A program made the translations under genes and the position numbers. The notes beneath the pieces were generated by a model, which was not told the DNA's origin, did no database searches, and saw nothing but the letters and a program-made list of their open reading frames with translations. DNA of 64,000 bases, taken from assembly GCA_963693365.1 (NCBI GenBank), contig CAVNZM010000009.1, positions 10,416,001 through 10,480,000 of the forward strand, read 5' to 3'. Positions 59,934-64,000 of this stretch are shown one piece after another. The DNA is from Amoebidium appalachense (taxonomy: Eukaryota > Ichthyosporea). Position 1 is the stretch's first letter. Each line of letters starts with the position of its first letter.

Positions 59934-60778
59934 ATGCAGTGTACAGTAGAGTTTGCTTGGATGTAAATAGAGTAAGCTGCAATTGAAAACAATGGATGTG
60001 ACACAAGACCAGAAAGAGAGATGAGGGTGGAAAAAAGAAGGACGGTGAGATGAGCGAGTCGACAAACGAGTGAAACAACCACTAAAGGATACCACATGCT
60101 CTCAGATTCCATACTCCTACCAGATCCAAAAAAAAAACTATCGTGCACGTGGGTGCAGGAGTAGAAGCAGAAACAGGAAATATCATACCGTGTGGTTTGC
60201 ACAATGTTTTCGAGGCGCAGACGTGTGCGGGGTGCCGTGGGAGAATAACTGCTGATGTACAAAGGGGGCGGACGACGAGGCATAGAGGATGAAAAAAGGG
60301 CGTGGGTGGTGGTGAAAATGCGCCGGCTGCCTCGTTAAACCGGAAATGTACAGAGAAAGAGAGAAACCCTGCGGCATCCCTACAATATATTTTATGGCCG
60401 AGTCACCCACCACCTCAACAGTGTTACTTAAAGAGAACATAGAACACCGCGTTCTCTATTTCTCGATGCATGGTTGGTTTATAGTTTTGGCGCGGACTTT
60501 AGGCGTTTTGATTTGCTTACTGTCACGCCTGCATTTTGGACATGACACAAATGAGTGACGTGGCAGGAGAGGCGCCTCGGGAGTCGGGACTCGGGAGTCG
60601 GGACAGGTCGGGACAGAGAGTTCCGAGATTCGACACATGAACATAACAAGTTAGGAGTCCGGAAGCATCTAACTTTTTGATACTCTTAGAGCATGCAGCA
60701 GAGGCAGTAATATATGCAGGGAGGGAGACACGCAATAACTCACATCACCAACCCACCACCCATCCTCCGCAAGCAACC
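55736..60778. other. 5-kb gene-poor region rich in (GT)n and poly-G
   Basis: Contents: poly-G at 56040-56088, (CT)n at 56246-56295, a compound GT/GC array at 56470-57131, poly-G and T/G junctions at 57380-57600, GT-rich sequence at 58718-58985, poly-G at 59006-59047 and 59889-59932, and a direct repeat of CGGGAGTCGGGACT at about 60585-60615. Several long ORFs (for example 59417-60283 minus) are proline-rich shadows of poly-G. No gene is supported. Confidence 0.55.
56470..57131. repeat. Compound (GT)n/(GC)n array
   Basis: Two long GT arrays (56489-56566 and 57040-57130) flank 470 bases of GTGCGTGTGC, GCGCGC and ACGTGTG variants. Confidence 0.9.
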
Positions 60779-62319
60779 ATGTCCCTCAACACGCTCTCCG
60801 ATATTGCGCCCAACGACTACCGTGTGCATAAGTTTGAGGCCCTGAAAAGGGAGGGAGAGGACAAGGCCATGGCCCTCTTAAAGAAACTCGCCGCACAGGT
60901 GCGTTAGTGCGGCATCTGAGATGTTTTAAGAAATCACATTGCTGTGTTTTTTAAGCTTAGGCTTAGTTGTGACCTTGTGAGGAAGATGGGTAGGCTAACA
61001 CCATAGCCTGAGTATGCCTGGGAAGACATTGTAGGGGTGGTGTGTTGGTTGTAACTTAAAGGGGGTGCAGGTGAGGCCGATAATGAAAAAGAGGCAATGG
61101 AGGGTTGGCCTTCTTAAAGGTAACACACTGTCAAAACATCCCTTCCCAGGACCACCACCAACAACAACAGCCATGTCATTTCTTTTCCCTACACTTGCGT
61201 ATAGGATAGAGAAATAATGAACACAAGCCGCCCATTTTACCTAGCCACACTCTCTTCCTCCCTTTCCCTTAACAACCACCCACCACCGCCAACACCCCAA
61301 CAGTTCCTTTTTTTGCCCCCTCTTCGACCACCGTCATTCATTGGAATCAACCCACCCGAATGACCCGCTCATCACGCACGCACACACGCCAGCACGCTAG
61401 CATGTATGCATGCATGCACGCACGCTAGCACGCACGCATGCACACACGCACACACGCTAGCACGCACGTACGCACACACGCATGCACACATGCACACACG
61501 CACACACACGAGCACGCTATCAAGCACGCACGGGCGCGCACATTCGCATCAGTAAAACCTCATAGCGCTTTCTACTAAAGTGATATGTCATGGGCAGAGT
61601 TCACCCCCAAGAACCCCAACCTTCTTGGTCTAAACACCAATAGAGGGGAGATGGTGAATATCCGCCTACGGCCGGCACGCAACCTCAGCGAGTTTTATCC
61701 CTACGAGGAACTGCTTGGAACCATGTTGCATGAACTGGTGCATAACGGTGGGTGTGGAGATTGAGGGGAAGAGGGGGAAGGGTTGTGGGGGGAGAGGGGG
61801 GGGGGGGGAAGGGGGAGCGTAAAAGGGGGGCAGGAAGGAAGAGAGAGCGTTGGGGGGGTGGGGTGGGGGGGGGGGGGAAGGGGGGAAAAGGGGAGTGCTG
61901 GTGGTGGAGGGCTGAAAGGAAGAGGGTGGTGGTGGTGGTTTTGGGGTGTGTGTGTGGGGGGGGGGGGGGAGGGGGAGAGGAAATGAAGAAGACAGCCCAC
62001 TAGAAAAGCAACCCCCCCCCCCCCCGGCCCCTTCCCCCCTCCCCACCACCACCACCAAAAAAAAAAGGAGAAGAAGGGCTCATACACATACCCCCCGTTT
62101 ATGTTCACACTGTCATCGTTGTCCCCTTTTCGGCCTGCTTCTTATTCGTACTTTTCTTTCATATACCCCCCCCCCCCCCCCCCCCCCCCCCAAATTCACC
62201 CTCTCCCTCATATATAGCTTCCCTTATAACTATAGGTGCATGCAAAGTGGGTATGGTGCAAGTATAGGGGTCCGGAGCGTGGAGGGGGGGAGGGGGGGGG
62301 GGGGGGGGTTAAAGGAAAG

Positions 62320-62357
<38 letters not shown>

Positions 62358-63194
62358 TAAAAGGGGGGAGGAAGGGGGGGGGGGGGGGGGAGGGGAGCAG
62401 GGGATGGGAGGGGGGGGGGGGGAGGGGGGGTACTATTACGACCAACGGAAGAAATCTGTGACCATATTTGAGTGTGGAAGTTGGGTTTCGGTGGTGGGTG
62501 CGGGTTTAAAGAGTATCCTTCTGGATACAGACACAAATACAAAAACAGACACAGACATGCACATGTGAGTAAGGGTTTCTTCGTTTCCTTTTTACCCCCT
62601 TACATCTGATCACATCTTTTCAATGTCCCAACAGTCCACGGACCCCACGACTCCAAATTCTACAAGTTACTCGATGAGATTACCGAGGTATGCCCCAGTA
62701 CACATTACTCCTTTGGGTCGCAACTTTAGATTCCGTGTCAGTGTGCTGCTTTTCCTTCTGGTTTTTTTTTTCTTGTGGAACATTACCATTATACCCCCCT
62801 CCCCCCTCCCCCCACCACCACACCAATACCATTCCCCTATTCCTTTCTTCCACTTTCCCAATATATCTCTTCTAGCAAGTAGGAGACGGGGCGGGTAAGT
62901 GAACGAAAGGGCTCGTGTTTCTGCTCTAATGGGTACTTGCAGTACCTGTTGGATGTTGCATAAAATGTGTGAACACATGGTAAATGTTAAGTTTTTGCAC
63001 ACATAAGCAACACCCGCTGTGTGAAAATACACATTAACCATTTATTATTCACTTATACCTTTATATCCCTCTCACCCCCCCGCCCCCCACCCACCCACCC
63101 ACCCACCCACCTACTCCCCATCCCCCCTCTCTGTCCCTGTCAACACAAACCCTAACAAACATTCAAACAACACGTTTAAAAAGCGCACACACAT

Positions 63195-63247
<53 letters not shown>

Positions 63248-63915
63248 CAGGAATGTGAAAAACTGATGGCTGAAGGCATAACGGGGGCAGAGGGCTTCGA
63301 TTCCGACGGCAGAAAAGTCGGGGGTGCCTTTAGAAACCCCAGCGATGCGGAAAAACGAAAATTCGCGGCACAAGCTGCGGCAAAACGTTCACAAATGAAC
63401 ACCCTTATGAGCGGTAGTGGGAGAGCTTTGGGGGGGGTCTGTACCGAAAGTTGGTGGAAGAAAAATGACACCGAGAGAGTTGATGCTTCAGGCGGCGCAA
63501 AGGAGGAGAAAAGACAATGTGTGGTGTGGGGGGGACCATGGTGACGGGGGGGAGGATGGAGAGCTGTACAAGAAAGTGTGTGATGGTGAAAATTCGGACA
63601 AGGGGGGTCCTATGCAATTATCCGATGGTAGCCCACCAGGTCCAAAGAGTGTACCTGTCAAACTGCCAGCATCACAGCCTCCGAATGCTAAAAACCCCCC
63701 TATGCCAGCGAGACGTCTGCCTGAAAATGGTGAAACTCGGCAAACAAGACCCATAGGGGGGGTTGATGGGAGGGGCCTAAAACGGGAACGGAGCATGGAT
63801 GGGGGGGATTTTTCACGCGGGCCAGAGGGGTGGGCATGTCCGATATGCACATATGTGAATGCGGGGGGGTTGAAGTCGTGCGAGATGTGTGCATGTCCGG
63901 CACCAGAGGTATCCC

Positions 63916-63946
<31 letters not shown>

Positions 63947-64000
63947 GCCCACACCCACCCACCCACCCACCACCACCACCACCACCACCACCACCAGTTC
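60779..64000 (+). CDS. WSS1: WSS1-type WLM metalloprotease with RanBP2 zinc finger (partial, frame break)
   Basis: WSS1/SPRTN-type proteases cut DNA-protein crosslinks and act with Cdc48 and SUMO/ubiquitin signals. Exons: 60779-60898, 61071-61119, 61598-61747, 62635-62687, 63251-63908, with a further exon probably from 63998 past the window end. The N-terminus is MSLNTLSDIAPNDYRVHKF. WLM hallmarks follow: VRPIMKKRQWRVGLLKEF, NLLGLN, then zinc site HELVHNVHGPH (His101, His105, His111; Glu102 catalytic), which is split by an intron, then FYKLLDEITEECEKLMAEGI. At 63828-63905 a RanBP2-type zinc finger reads WACPICTYVNAGG...CEMC. The protease frame reaches a stop at 63544, but the zinc-finger frame runs one base out of register upstream of that. 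The switch falls in the G-run at about 63526-63534, so one extra G would explain it: assembly error or true mutation. Phases agree at all other junctions. Confidence 0.85.
61372..61545. repeat. CACG/CATG tetranucleotide-rich tract
   Basis: CACGCACGCACACACG with GCTAGCACGC interruptions, in the second intron of the WSS1 gene, just before the exon encoding the catalytic His-Glu motif. Confidence 0.8.

Noticed and set aside
59417-60283. 288-codon minus-strand ORF
   Set aside because: Its length comes from poly-G tracts read as proline. The rest has no domain, no consistent codon use and no splice-supported context.
61372-61545. Possible short-repeat array or regulatory array
   Set aside because: Simple CACG/CATG tetranucleotide repetition without unique spacers.
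62876-62894. A 19-base micro-exon (QVGDGA) in the WSS1 gene
   Set aside because: Including it breaks the frame. Direct joining of 62687 to 63251 gives EITEECEKLMAEGI, which fits the WLM family.

Overview
This window is eukaryotic nuclear DNA from an organism whose genome is saturated with (GT)n/(CA)n microsatellites, long poly-G/poly-C tracts and (GA)n arrays. I resolve seven protein-coding genes with consistent splice phases or convincing domains, plus a secreted-looking short ORF and one F-box-like fragment that I hold loosely. Introns are GT-AG and mostly 200-1500 bases. The gene content points to a non-metazoan eukaryote (protist or alga): a WSS1-type WLM metalloprotease, a family of fungi, plants and protists, sits alongside extracellular PAN/Apple, EGF and thrombospondin-like modules of the kind found in alveolates, holozoans and some algae. 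The species cannot be fixed from the sequence.

Layout: 1-6.3 kb is repeat-rich and largely gene-free. 6.35-11.18 kb (+) is a nine-exon F-box/leucine-rich-repeat gene (529 aa). 14.6-18.57 kb (-) is a six-exon secreted gene (584 aa) with two lectin-like QxW segments around a thrombospondin-like module and a Pro/Thr/Ser-rich tail. 21.2-24.75 kb (-) is a mitochondrial-looking BolA gene (125 aa) whose start codon appears to be split by an intron. 26.3-27.3 kb (-) is an intronless gene with a herpesvirus tegument (C76/UL36-USP)-like cysteine peptidase signature. 28.97-29.91 kb (+) is a dual-specificity phosphatase with a one-base frame break. 32.66-49.90 kb (-) is a 15-exon gene (953 aa) with six PAN and five EGF modules, each on one phase-1-1 exon. 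52.05-53.55 kb (+) is a two-exon orphan with a good TATA box. From 60.78 kb to the end (+) is a partial WSS1 gene with WLM and RanBP2 zinc-finger domains and a frame break in a G-run.

The exon models were built by hand from splice signals. Every multi-exon model closes in frame except WSS1, which needs a one-base correction. There is no operon-like organisation: genes lie on both strands and are separated by repeats. The secreted/adhesive genes (lectin-TSR and PAN-EGF) suggest cell-surface or extracellular-matrix functions; the F-box, C76-like and WSS1 genes all point to ubiquitin or ubiquitin-like biology, but proximity alone does not show they act together.

The most unusual signal is in the introns. 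Many begin with (GU)n/G-rich sequence and end with (CA)n/C-rich sequence, so the two ends could base-pair. Other highlights are a 24-bp minisatellite whose every unit repeats a 5' splice-site-like motif, a 1.2-kb foldback element with a related solo arm 3 kb away, a dispersed SINE-like repeat that abuts poly-G tracts, and a small inverted-repeat transposon inside an intron.
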